64,000 bases of DNA from Fibrobacterota bacterium. Its GTDB lineage: Bacteria > Fibrobacterota > Chitinivibrionia > Chitinivibrionales > Chitinispirillaceae. Shown here one piece after another: positions 45,715 through 53,764 of the stretch. Location: NCBI GenBank assembly GCA_023436205.1, contig JAEZKC010000107.1, forward strand, positions 13,059 to 77,058, written 5' to 3'. The position numbers and the translations under genes were made by a program. The notes beneath the pieces were generated by a model. That model was given only the letters and a program-made list of their open reading frames with translations, did no database searches and was not told where the DNA came from. Numbering within the stretch: position 1 is the stretch's first letter; each line of letters begins with the position of its first letter.

Positions 45715-47523
45715 TCATCTCTTAACAATTCTTCCATTATAAACAGATTTGCCGCTTGAAACCGTAAGAACATACATTCCGGATGGCAATTTCTGCCCAA
45801 TCTGCTGCATGTCTTTTCCTAGACCGACCTCAAGCAGGACACCATTTACAGAAAAGATACGGTATGAAAAATCCCCTCTAAACCTGATTTTCATCCCGTC
45901 AATCTGTAATGCTGCCGGAATGGCCGCCTTTTCAGCGCCAGAGGCAAGTCCGGTCGTCACTTCCCCGAACTCGATATAGTTTATATTCATATAACTTGCA
46001 TCAAAGGCGAGGCGCATAACATGACGCCCTTCAATTAGACTCACATTATCCACACTGACAGTAGCCCAGGTCTGCCATCCTCCAGTATTGGGGACATCTA
46101 CCGGTCCGCTCACATCGACTCCATCCATCTCCACATGCAGTTGCTTACCATCTCCATCTGCCGCCATGCGAAGACTAAGAGTATAGATCCCGGTACGGTT
46201 GACATCCACCGTATACTCAAGCCATTCTCCCTCAAGTATGTACCCCACGTTGTATGAGCCTGAAACGTCAGAAGTAACTTCTATATCAACCTGATCATTC
46301 CTGAAACTTGCTTTTCCTTCATTACCGTTTGCATTTGCTTCATGGTACGCTTGACCCTCTCCACCAAGATCATACTCCTCAGCCTCGATTCGCCCGGGAA
46401 TCTGATGAGCTGATTCAGAGTAGGGAGCCTGAGCAGCATCAATATTGACCGTAACGGCAGCAGAAGTCCCACTGAGCCCCTGATTGTCAATTGCTCTGGC
46501 GGTTATGCTGTGAGCACCGGAACTCATTCCTGACCAGTTTACACTGTAAGGAGCGGTGCTGTCCCTTGCGATCAGAGTAACACCATCATAAAACTCCACC
46601 AGAGCAACTGTCCCGTCTGAATCCAAGGCATCGGCACTGATGTTTATGGTTTGTATAGTGGAATAGCTGCTGTTGTTTACAGGGGCAGTGATGTGCGCTT
46701 CCGGAGCCGATCCGCTTGGCAGCAGGCTGAGCATTTTCTGAGCATAACGTGCGCCGAACAGCCGGTTACCCTCTGAATTAAAATGGAATTGATCTTTACC
46801 GGGAAGTCCCTCTGCAGAAATCACATGAGCATTGGGAATTACCCTGGGAATAGTATCGATAATTCTGTTGTGCCCCCAGCAGACTCCACCCTGGTTCTGG
46901 TACAGCAGCTCCCCCACTAGTAAGGGCGTCTGAGATGCCTGAAGCCCCAGGTCTCTCAGCAGATTGTCATATACACCTTTCACTTTCTGTGGCCAGGTTC
47001 CTTGACCGTTGTTAGTTTCCCCCTGATGCAGCAGAAACCCTTTGATTACTCCGTCCTTCTGGGCGAGTTTCGCAAGTTCCAGAAGCCAGGCATAGGCACT
47101 GCCATTGTATTTCGCAGGAACCTGATTGTACGTATCATATCCCTGATATCCAGTGGTTCCGAACAATGCGATATCGCACCCGGGAACAGCAACCACTACT
47201 ACACCCACTTTGATATTTGAGGGCAGATTCTGCACCATCGTTCTGCCGAAGTAATCTGCCGGCCCTAACCCTCCATAGCATCCCCACAAGGGAGGCACCG
47301 CAGGGTACCATTTCCCACTCGACCGGCCCAGATTCCCGCAGTCCATCGGTTCCATAACCTGAAATCGACTGTCAACCGTCTTGTCCTGAGCCTCTATGGT
47401 ACCGGCGCCGGCCATATTGGATTGGCCGAAGCAGAGGTAGATGTGAAAATCAGGGTCCTGCGGGAAAGCTGAATTACTGAGCAGGAGTAAAAAACAAAGG
47501 ACATGCAGCTTTCTTACTCTCAT
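45715..47523 (-). CDS. CE6/SASA-type acetyl (xylan) esterase with Ig-like, CBM6 and sorting domains
   Basis: A 602-residue secreted esterase. The SGNH-type catalytic domain (about 22-270) has FGQSNMAG with Ser35, GFLLHQGETN, and DQFHFNSEG with the late His. This set marks carbohydrate esterase family 6 / sialate-O-acetylesterase-like proteins, mostly acetyl xylan esterases. A bacterial Ig-like domain (275-365), a CBM6 (375-510, GRIEAEEYD ... NINYIEFG) and a sorting domain (525-602) follow. The CBM6 and tail are close relatives of those on the divergently transcribed GH30. GAGGT lies 8 bp before the ATG. Confidence 0.85.
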   Translation of the reverse strand: MRVRKLHVLCFLLLLSNSAFPQDPDFHIYLCFGQSNMAGAGTIEAQDKTVDSRFQVMEPMDCGNLGRSSGKWYPAVPPLWGCYGGLGPADYFGRTMVQNLPSNIKVGVVVVAVPGCDIALFGTTGYQGYDTYNQVPAKYNGSAYAWLLELAKLAQKDGVIKGFLLHQGETNNGQGTWPQKVKGVYDNLLRDLGLQASQTPLLVGELLYQNQGGVCWGHNRIIDTIPRVIPNAHVISAEGLPGKDQFHFNSEGNRLFGARYAQKMLSLLPSGSAPEAHITAPVNNSSYSTIQTINISADALDSDGTVALVEFYDGVTLIARDSTAPYSVNWSGMSSGAHSITARAIDNQGLSGTSAAVTVNIDAAQAPYSESAHQIPGRIEAEEYDLGGEGQAYHEANANGNEGKASFRNDQVDIEVTSDVSGSYNVGYILEGEWLEYTVDVNRTGIYTLSLRMAADGDGKQLHVEMDGVDVSGPVDVPNTGGWQTWATVSVDNVSLIEGRHVMRLAFDASYMNINYIEFGEVTTGLASGAEKAAIPAALQIDGMKIRFRGDFSYRIFSVNGVLLEVGLGKDMQQIGQKLPSGMYVLTVSSGKSVYNGRIVKR

Positions 47524-47602
47524 TTGATTACCTCAGGTTAACATTTACGAAAAACAATCCAGGTAGCTGAAAATACTATGGAGCCTTCGGATACCTGGTT
47601 TT

Positions 47603-47608
47603 AATATA
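47603..47608 (-). promoter_or_regulatory. Inferred -10 box for the CE6 gene
   Basis: TATATT on the minus strand, 50.5 bp from the centre of the palindrome at 47650-47667. The implied leader is about 73 nt. Confidence 0.5.
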
Positions 47609-47649
47609 ACCAAAGTTGGATAAAATCTGGGGTAATGTAAACAGAAATC

Positions 47650-47667
47650 GTTGAAGCACAGTTCAAC
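47650..47667. promoter_or_regulatory. Palindromic operator GTTGAA-N6-TTCAAC (CE6/GH30)
   Basis: GTTGAAGCACAGTTCAAC with perfect arms in the divergent CE6/GH30 region. It is 50.5 bp from the CE6 box and 60.5 bp from the GH30 box. A degenerate second copy with a 5-bp spacer (ATTGAATATTTTTCAAC) lies at 47680-47696. Confidence 0.75.
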
Positions 47668-47718
47668 GAAATTATCCGGATTGAATATTTTTCAACGCAG
47701 AATTTTTGATTATGAGGC

Positions 47719-47724
47719 TATATT
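47719..47724 (+). promoter_or_regulatory. Inferred -10 box for the GH30 gene
   Basis: TATATT 60.5 bp from the palindrome centre; no consensus -35 hexamer. The implied leader before the TTG start is about 45 nt. Confidence 0.5.
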
Positions 47725-47775
47725 ATATGTTGATATGGTTTTGAATCTACTGGCGGCTTATCTAAGGGAGGACCA

Positions 47776-49776
47776 TTGAAAACATATCAACTAAAAATGA
47801 TGAGTGCGATGTGTACGGCTGTGATGCTACTGTTCGCAACTTCAGGTACGGCCCAGAATGTAACGGTCAACCTGAACAGTGAGCAGCAGTTAATGCGCGG
47901 ATTTGGGGGAATTAATCACCCTACATGGTATAAGGATCTCAATGCCGCAGAACGGGAACTAGCGTTTGGTAATGGACCGGGCCAACTTGGACTCTCCATA
48001 CTACGCACATTTGTTTCAGATAATTCCAATGAATGGTCCCTTGGCTTGAGTACAACGAAAAGAGCTGTTGAACTTGGAGCTCTTGTTTTTGCATCACCCT
48101 GGAATCCGCCAGCCAGCATGACCATTACTGTGGATAACAAAAAGAGAATCAACCCGAATTCGTATGCAGCGTATGCAAAACACCTTAATGACTATGTAGT
48201 GTTAATGAAGAACAATGGTGTCAATCTCTACGCCATTTCCACGCAGAATGAACCTGATTATGCTCACGACTGGACTGAGTGGTCACCACAGGAATCGGTG
48301 GATTTCATCAAAGGGTACGGCAATCAGATCTCCTGCCCTTTAATGACCCCGGAATCTTTTCAGTACAGAAAAAACATATACGATCCCATTTTAAATGACC
48401 CGCAGGCACTGGCAAACGTCAAGGTATTCGGAACGCATCTGTATGGAACACTTGTCAGGGATTTCCCCTACCCTCTTTTCCAGCAAAAAGGAACGGGAAA
48501 AGAGCTATGGATGACAGAGGTGTATACCGACAGTAAAAATGACGCAAACATCTGGAATCTGGCATTGGATATGGGTGTCCATATTCATAACGCCATGGTT
48601 GAAGGACGGTTCCAGGCCTATGTGTGGTGGCCGCTTCGCCGCTATTATGCATTGATCCATGATGGTGAAGGCGGGCATGGAAGCAGCACCGTGGCTGCGG
48701 CTGGAACCGCCACCAAACGGGGTTATGTCATGGCCCAGTTTTCCAAATACATTCGAAACGGTTATGTGAGAGTCGATGCCACTAAGAGCCCGGCCACTAA
48801 TGTCTATGCTTCGGCATACAAAGGTAAGGACAGTGTCGTTGTTGTATTGGTTAACACGAATTCCTCTCCGACGACAATCAATCTTTCGATTCCAAATACA
48901 ACCGTGAAAAACTTTTCAAAGATCACCACCTCCGGCAGCAAAAGCCTGAGTAATGATGGAACGGTGAATGTCAGCAATGGTTCATGCAGTGTAACTTTGG
49001 ATGCCCAAAGTGTTACCACCCTGGCCGGATCGGGCGCAACAGTGCCCCCTGAGCCACAAACACCCTACAACGGAACACCTCACCAGATCCCTGGCCGCAT
49101 TGAAGCGGAAGAATACGATCGTGGCGGTGAGGGTCAGGCGTACCATGAGGCTGATGCCAGTGGCAACCAGGGAGCCGCGACGATCAGAAACGACCAGGTG
49201 GATATCGAAACCACCAGTGATGAAACCGGGGAGTACAATATCTGCTACATTCGTCAAAATGAATGGCTGGAATACACTGTAAACGTTCAAACGGCAGGAA
49301 CTTATATGCTCGATCTGCGCCTGGCTGCAAGCGGCGATGGAAAACTGCTGCATGTGGAAATTGACAGTGTCGATATAAGCGGACCTGTACAGGTACCAAA
49401 CACAGGCGATTGGCAAAGTTGGGCAACTGTCACTGTAAATGGTATTAACCTCACCCCGGGTGAACATGTGGTAAGAATCGCCTTTGACTCAGACTATATG
49501 AACCTGAATTACATGGAGTTCAAAGATCAATTATCCACCGATGCCAAAAGGAATGGTGGTCAAAAATTCCTCTCCACTCTTTTCTCCGCTGACGGATTCA
49601 GAATCAGACTGAAGGGGGATTTTGATTATCGCATAGTAGACATGAAAGGTGCAGTCATCGAAACCGGCAGGGGGAAAGATGAGCTGAAAGTGGGAGCCTT
49701 TCTTGCACCCGGGACCTATCTGATTTCAGTGAAAGACAGCCGGAGCACATTTACTCGCAGGGTACTGAAAAGATAG
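47776..49776 (+). CDS. GH30 glucuronoxylanase-type enzyme with CBM6 and sorting domain
   Basis: A 666-residue secreted family 30 enzyme, most like GH30_8. MRGFGGINHPTW (40-51) opens the barrel; the acid/base is Glu159 (STQNEPDY) and the nucleophile Glu248 (LWMTEVY). The catalytic and side beta-domains end near 420; a CBM6 (432-565) and sorting domain (585-666) follow. The CBM6 is strikingly similar to that of the divergent CE6 esterase. The start is a TTG: AAGGGAGG lies 5 bp upstream of it, and the signal peptide begins there, while the first in-frame ATG is 7 codons inside. Partner for xylan deacetylation and backbone cleavage. Confidence 0.87.
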   Translation: MKTYQLKMMSAMCTAVMLLFATSGTAQNVTVNLNSEQQLMRGFGGINHPTWYKDLNAAERELAFGNGPGQLGLSILRTFVSDNSNEWSLGLSTTKRAVELGALVFASPWNPPASMTITVDNKKRINPNSYAAYAKHLNDYVVLMKNNGVNLYAISTQNEPDYAHDWTEWSPQESVDFIKGYGNQISCPLMTPESFQYRKNIYDPILNDPQALANVKVFGTHLYGTLVRDFPYPLFQQKGTGKELWMTEVYTDSKNDANIWNLALDMGVHIHNAMVEGRFQAYVWWPLRRYYALIHDGEGGHGSSTVAAAGTATKRGYVMAQFSKYIRNGYVRVDATKSPATNVYASAYKGKDSVVVVLVNTNSSPTTINLSIPNTTVKNFSKITTSGSKSLSNDGTVNVSNGSCSVTLDAQSVTTLAGSGATVPPEPQTPYNGTPHQIPGRIEAEEYDRGGEGQAYHEADASGNQGAATIRNDQVDIETTSDETGEYNICYIRQNEWLEYTVNVQTAGTYMLDLRLAASGDGKLLHVEIDSVDISGPVQVPNTGDWQSWATVTVNGINLTPGEHVVRIAFDSDYMNLNYMEFKDQLSTDAKRNGGQKFLSTLFSADGFRIRLKGDFDYRIVDMKGAVIETGRGKDELKVGAFLAPGTYLISVKDSRSTFTRRVLKR

Positions 49777-49793
49777 CACTGGATCGAATCACC

Positions 49794-49834
49794 ATGGCCG
49801 AGTTTTGTAATAGACAATCTCGGCCATCTGTTTT
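49794..49834 (+). terminator. Rho-independent terminator behind the GH30 gene
   Basis: ATGGCCGAG and CTCGGCCAT form a perfect 9-bp stem around a 16-nt loop, followed by ctgtttt, 18 bp past the stop codon. Confidence 0.7.
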
Positions 49835-49954
49835 AATCTGCCCTGGTTTTTAATTCCAATTATCTGCCCAGCCCGCCAGCATCCTTCAAGGCACAAAAAT
49901 TGCACTCCGAGATTAACTTCAATAGTCTAAACCGCGACTTGAATGGAGATTACC

Positions 49955-50836
49955 ATGCAGAAAATTATTCCCCATCTGTGGTTCGACAAAGAAGCCAGGG
50001 AAGCAGCCGAATTTTATACCTCCATCTTAAAAGACTCAAAAGTTACCTATGTATCCACTCTTAAAGGCACCCCCTCCGGCGATACCGATATCGTTTCCTT
50101 CATTTTGGCGGGGCAGGAGTTCCAGGCTATCAGCGCAGGACCTTATTTCAAATTCAATCCGTCAATCTCTTTTTTCGTAAGTTGCGCCACTTTTCAAGAA
50201 GTAGATACACTATGGGATGTGCTGGCAAAAAACGGCAAAGTGCTCATGGAACTGGGGGAATACCCCTTCAATCAGCGGTACGGATGGGTGCAAGACCGTT
50301 ATGGCCTATCCTGGCAGCTAGGATACTCCGAGGGTGAAATCCAACAGAAAATCACCCCGACCCTCATGTTCACCGGTGAGGTATGTGGCAAAGCGGAAGA
50401 GGCGATACGGTTCTATAAATCAGTGTTCCACGATACCAACTTTGATACTGTAGCCCGCTACGAGTCCGGCATGGAACCCGACAAAGAGGGAACTATAATG
50501 TATGCCTCATTTCAGCTCGAGAGCCAGTTGTTTGCTGCCATGGACAGTGCGCGCGTCCATGATGCACCTTTCAACGAAGCGATTTCATTCCTTGTGGAAT
50601 GCAAAACTCAGGAAGAAATCGACTACTACTGGGATAAACTTTCCGCGGTACCTCAGGCGGAACAGTGCGGATGGCTGAAAGACAAATATGGCGTGTCGTG
50701 GCAGATTGTCCCTGAGATGATGTCAGAGATGATGAAAAGTAAAGATCCGGAAAAAGTGGCCAGAGTGACAGAAGCTTTTCTGAAAATGAAGAAATTCAAC
50801 ATTGCAGAACTGGAGCGCGCCTATACAGGTAAATAG
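49955..50836 (+). CDS. PhnB-like tandem VOC-family protein
   Basis: A 293-residue cytosolic protein made of two vicinal-oxygen-chelate repeats. Repeat one starts IIPHLWFDKEAREAAEFYTSIL and repeat two starts ITPTLMFTGEVCGKAEEAIRFYKSVF (about 135). Each ends with a YG-(V/L)-SWQ strand (RYGLSWQLGY, KYGVSWQIVP). The family (PhnB / 3-demethylubiquinone methyltransferase-like) has no firmly established reaction. I chose the ATG at 49955, which has TGGAGA 7 bp upstream, over one four codons earlier. It lies outside the hydrolase island and is followed by a decayed gene of another small-enzyme family. Confidence 0.85.
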   Translation: MQKIIPHLWFDKEAREAAEFYTSILKDSKVTYVSTLKGTPSGDTDIVSFILAGQEFQAISAGPYFKFNPSISFFVSCATFQEVDTLWDVLAKNGKVLMELGEYPFNQRYGWVQDRYGLSWQLGYSEGEIQQKITPTLMFTGEVCGKAEEAIRFYKSVFHDTNFDTVARYESGMEPDKEGTIMYASFQLESQLFAAMDSARVHDAPFNEAISFLVECKTQEEIDYYWDKLSAVPQAEQCGWLKDKYGVSWQIVPEMMSEMMKSKDPEKVARVTEAFLKMKKFNIAELERAYTGK

Positions 50837-50878
50837 ATGGCGATTCGCAAACTCAAGAGCATACCATCAGGAGATAAT

Positions 50879-51010
50879 ACAAGAAAAAAATCACCACTTC
50901 ATTTGTAATGCTGGACGGTGTACTTCAGGCTCCGGGCGGCCCCTATGAGGACCAAAAGCGGTGATATCAATTAGGGCGGAATTCCGAAGGCCTTTGATAT
51001 AGAATCACTT
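50879..51010 (+). pseudogene. Remnant of a RibD-C/dihydrofolate-reductase-like gene
   Basis: Behind an AGGAG site the frame reads KKKITTSFVMLDGVLQAPGG, then PYEDQKR and a TGA at about 50962. This matches the N-terminal segment common to RibD C-terminal-domain proteins (x-FVSLDGV-x-QAPGG). The start codon has been lost (aagaaa where ATG is expected) and no further domain is recognisable after the stop. The remainder up to 51121 holds no gene. Only about 27 codons support the call. Confidence 0.5.
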
Positions 51011-51121
51011 GCGACAGGAATGGGACGGCTATCTTCCCTCGTTGCCACCAGGAAGATGCAGGTAAGTATTCAAAAAGTACAGAGCCAATTACCAAAAAAA
51101 ACCTACAAGTAAATATCCCGT

Positions 51122-52759
51122 TTAAAAACTACGACCCCTGAACTTTACAACGACACTTCCGCGTTTCTGACTTTCGTAGCACAGCTTAATCCATTCCGCA
51201 GATCTGGCCTGCTTCTCAATGCGAACCTCGTCAAGCGTGCCCTTGAAGAATTCATTCACCCTGCCGCCAAACAGAAGCTGCTCGGTATTTGAGGAAGGCA
51301 TTCCCTCCAGAGTTTCGGTGGAATCCACCTGCTGCCCATTGACAAACATGCGGATCTTATCTCCGTCGAAAGTGCCTGCAAAGTGATACCAGGTTCCGGT
51401 ATTCAACTGAACTGGAACAGAGTCAGGAACATTCTGGTAAATACCGACCCAGTAACCGTAAGGAGGTATAAAATGCTCGACTCGCAATCCGCCCCAGTCC
51501 CTATCGTACCATAGAGTATAGGAACCCTCTTTAAGAATGAATCTCAAGTTGGTCGACCACCACTGTTCCATATTAACCCAGCAGCTCAAGGTATAACTGC
51601 CGGTTACGTTCAGCGCACCGGCCTCAATGGAGTCGCTGACCCCGTTGAACCACAAACCATTGCCGATCATGGCGGGCTTGACATTTTCAGCAGTCATGCT
51701 GCTTGAAGCTGTTCCATTGAACCTGTTGACAGTGCGGTCTTTTATGGCCCCTGCTCCGGACGCCGGGTTTTCGTTTAAATGCCAAACACCGGCAAACCCC
51801 AGGGCCGTATCGAAAACCGCAGATCCGCTGGAAATCCTGCTGGCGCTGCTTGAGCCCCATTTCATGATTATGCTCTGATCAGCACTGCCGCTGTAAACTG
51901 TGTCGATTCTCACCCAGACAGATGCATTTCCGGCAACTGGATCCCATTGCTCAATTTCAAAAGGAAGTGCAGAACCGTCCATTTTGACAAACCGAACATC
52001 GTTCCCTTGCGGATCAGCCTGACTGAAATCAAAAGTTGCAGAATCGAGTCTGACAAGCAGAGGAAAACTTTTTACACTGGAAGAAAGTGTACTGCCTGCA
52101 TTGAAATAGATATATCTGGAATAGGAAACACTGTTCGGAAAGTTTACAGTGACCGTCTCCTCTGAAGTCATTTTGACATTCAGAACTTCCTTGGCATAAT
52201 TGGCCGTATCGGCATCGATAATGATCACATCAAAGTAGCCTTCAGGAAGATCATCGAAGGTAAATACCCCGTTGGTATCCACCTGCACCAGACGCTCCAG
52301 ACCCTTCACCTGCGCGAACAGCCGCCGTCCCTTTATGCCTGCAGTGTCCACAGTTCCTGATAAAGTTGCAAACGGGCGCAGCGAATCGACTCCCAAATCG
52401 AGGGTGTCATCGGCACCGATTGTAAAAGTAAAAAGTGCCGCACCGCTGCGCTCATAATCGGCGGAAATGTCCAGCACCTCGAGGCTGTACGACCCTGGCT
52501 CCAGGCGGGTGATCATGAACTGACCGTAAGGATCGGTAATGACATCCTTGCTGCTTACAACCCTTTTGGCAAATGTTGCAGGATTGCTGACGTAATCTGC
52601 CGAACGCAGACGGACAATACTCCCCACGGCCGGTGTCCCGTCGGCGTGCCGGACACTTGCCATGATGCCGTTGGTGGTTTCTGAACCGCCCTTGCTCCCG
52701 GCGATCTGTTCTGAACAGGCTGCAAAAAGCAACAAAATTATCAGCCAGAAGTGTTTCAC
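51122..52759 (-). CDS. Lipoprotein with two regulatory-like beta-domains, DUF2341 and LamG domain
   Basis: A 545-residue surface lipoprotein. The lipobox LFAAC puts the lipidated Cys at residue 15. Two carboxypeptidase-regulatory-like beta-sandwiches follow (about 30-115 and 125-215), then a DUF2341 domain (about 218-315, YIYFNAGS ... IIMKWGSSSA) and a LamG/concanavalin-like domain (about 330-530, AGVWHLNENPASGAG ... LDEVRIEKQARSAEWIKL). LamG domains often bind glycans. The start is GTG and overlaps the stop of the upstream TIGR02147 gene (GTGA), so the pair is translationally coupled. I infer a cell-surface sensing or binding partner of the regulator; no experimental role is known to me. Confidence 0.8.
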   Translation of the reverse strand: MKHFWLIILLLFAACSEQIAGSKGGSETTNGIMASVRHADGTPAVGSIVRLRSADYVSNPATFAKRVVSSKDVITDPYGQFMITRLEPGSYSLEVLDISADYERSGAALFTFTIGADDTLDLGVDSLRPFATLSGTVDTAGIKGRRLFAQVKGLERLVQVDTNGVFTFDDLPEGYFDVIIIDADTANYAKEVLNVKMTSEETVTVNFPNSVSYSRYIYFNAGSTLSSSVKSFPLLVRLDSATFDFSQADPQGNDVRFVKMDGSALPFEIEQWDPVAGNASVWVRIDTVYSGSADQSIIMKWGSSSASRISSGSAVFDTALGFAGVWHLNENPASGAGAIKDRTVNRFNGTASSSMTAENVKPAMIGNGLWFNGVSDSIEAGALNVTGSYTLSCWVNMEQWWSTNLRFILKEGSYTLWYDRDWGGLRVEHFIPPYGYWVGIYQNVPDSVPVQLNTGTWYHFAGTFDGDKIRMFVNGQQVDSTETLEGMPSSNTEQLLFGGRVNEFFKGTLDEVRIEKQARSAEWIKLCYESQKRGSVVVKFRGRSF

Positions 52760-53580
52760 TGCTCGCCCCCCAGCTGCTGTGTCAAGGGAATAACCTGAAT
52801 GTTGATCTGAAAAACCGTATCGGGAGCATTATCATTCTCCAATGAGAGGATAGACTGCCTCAATTGACGAATACGATCTCTGATTTCTGGAAGATCCTTC
52901 ATGGAAAGCGCAACGGTAACGGTTGAAACATCCCGATGCTCCTTGGGATGCAGTTCCAGAGCCTGTGCGGAAAGACTGATGGTCTCTTTCTGAAAATCGC
53001 GGATGGCCACGGAATTCCACTTCTCTCCGCTGGTGATGAATGCATTACTGGGACGGTAGACGCCATCCTCATCACGATTGACCATGCCGATATTCATTAA
53101 AAGCCGAATCGACTCCTCGGCCTGTCTGGCGGTAATGGAGGGGGTCAGTATTGAAGCGAGCTTTTTGTAGCTCCCCCGGAATTCGTAAATAGAAAGCAGT
53201 GCATGAATTGCGCTGTGATACCATTTCTGGTAGAAGGCGTACTGAGATTCCTCCACCGGCCTGGCCCCCGGCTCCCGCAGTGTCATAAGTTTTTCAAAGT
53301 AAAGTTTAATATCGGAGGAGGTCTTAGCCTTGTTGTAGGAGACAAGCACTTCAAAATAACGCGATTCCTGCTCCGAGAACTTGAAGTACTTACATACCGG
53401 GACAATGGATCTTTTAGCCAGATGGTGCTTTCCCTGGATAACCTTCAGAAGGAACCCCGGGTCAATGTCCATGTGATTGCCCAGGAACCTAAAGGATATA
53501 TAGGGGTTGTCCCGCTTTTTCTCCTCATAGAAGTCCCGCAGGAATTTCTGGTAGTCAAAGTAGTCGAATATCTTCTTCAT
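52756..53580 (-). CDS. TIGR02147-family (DUF4423) predicted transcriptional regulator
   Basis: A 274-residue cytosolic protein. The N-terminus IFDYFDYQKFLRDFYEEKK and the following FRFLGNHMDIDPGFLLKVIQGKHHL (about 26-50, helix-turn-helix-like) identify the TIGR02147 family, abundant in Fibrobacter. A second winged-helix-like segment lies near 140-180 (ITARQAEESIRLLMNIGMVNRDEDGVY) and a C-terminal beta/alpha part (215-265) resembles DUF4423. It is the only recognisable regulator in the window. Its own promoter carries the GTTGAA-N6-TTCAAC site, suggesting autoregulation. No ribosome-binding site precedes the ATG, and the inferred transcription start lies almost on it, so translation may be leaderless. 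It is coupled to the downstream lipoprotein gene. Confidence 0.85.
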   Translation of the reverse strand: MKKIFDYFDYQKFLRDFYEEKKRDNPYISFRFLGNHMDIDPGFLLKVIQGKHHLAKRSIVPVCKYFKFSEQESRYFEVLVSYNKAKTSSDIKLYFEKLMTLREPGARPVEESQYAFYQKWYHSAIHALLSIYEFRGSYKKLASILTPSITARQAEESIRLLMNIGMVNRDEDGVYRPSNAFITSGEKWNSVAIRDFQKETISLSAQALELHPKEHRDVSTVTVALSMKDLPEIRDRIRQLRQSILSLENDNAPDTVFQINIQVIPLTQQLGGEQ

Positions 53581-53588
53581 ATATATGT

Positions 53589-53594
53589 ATAATA
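53589..53594 (-). promoter_or_regulatory. Inferred -10 box for the TIGR02147 regulator
   Basis: TATTAT on the minus strand, 50.5 bp from the palindrome centre. It lies 9-14 bp before the ATG, which would give a transcript with almost no leader. Confidence 0.45.
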
Positions 53595-53635
53595 CACAAA
53601 AAACGGTCCGATGAATAGGAAAATGTGGTGAAAAT

Positions 53636-53653
53636 GTTGAAGTTCAGTTCAAC
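53636..53653. promoter_or_regulatory. Palindromic operator GTTGAA-N6-TTCAAC (regulator gene)
   Basis: GTTGAAGTTCAGTTCAAC, perfect arms, upstream of the TIGR02147 regulator. A further half-site in matching context (TTTTCAACGGAG) lies at 53719-53730, comparable with TTTTCAACGCAG at 47689-47700 near the CE6/GH30 site. Confidence 0.75.
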
Positions 53654-53764
53654 GCAGGCGGGGATTTCGGCGAAAAAAGGGCAATTTTGGGGAAATTTGT
53701 GAGGTTTAGAGTCTGAAAATTTTCAACGGAGCAACATTTCAGAACAACTATGGGCGATCCTCCC

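Noticed and set aside
45420..45725. 101-codon plus-strand frame between the CE6 and GDSL genes
   Set aside because: No ribosome-binding site, no family resemblance, and it overlaps the 3' end of the CE6 gene.
2254..49776. A Bacteroidetes-type polysaccharide utilisation locus
   Set aside because: No SusC or SusD homologue is present; the layout is that of secreted, sorted multidomain enzymes.
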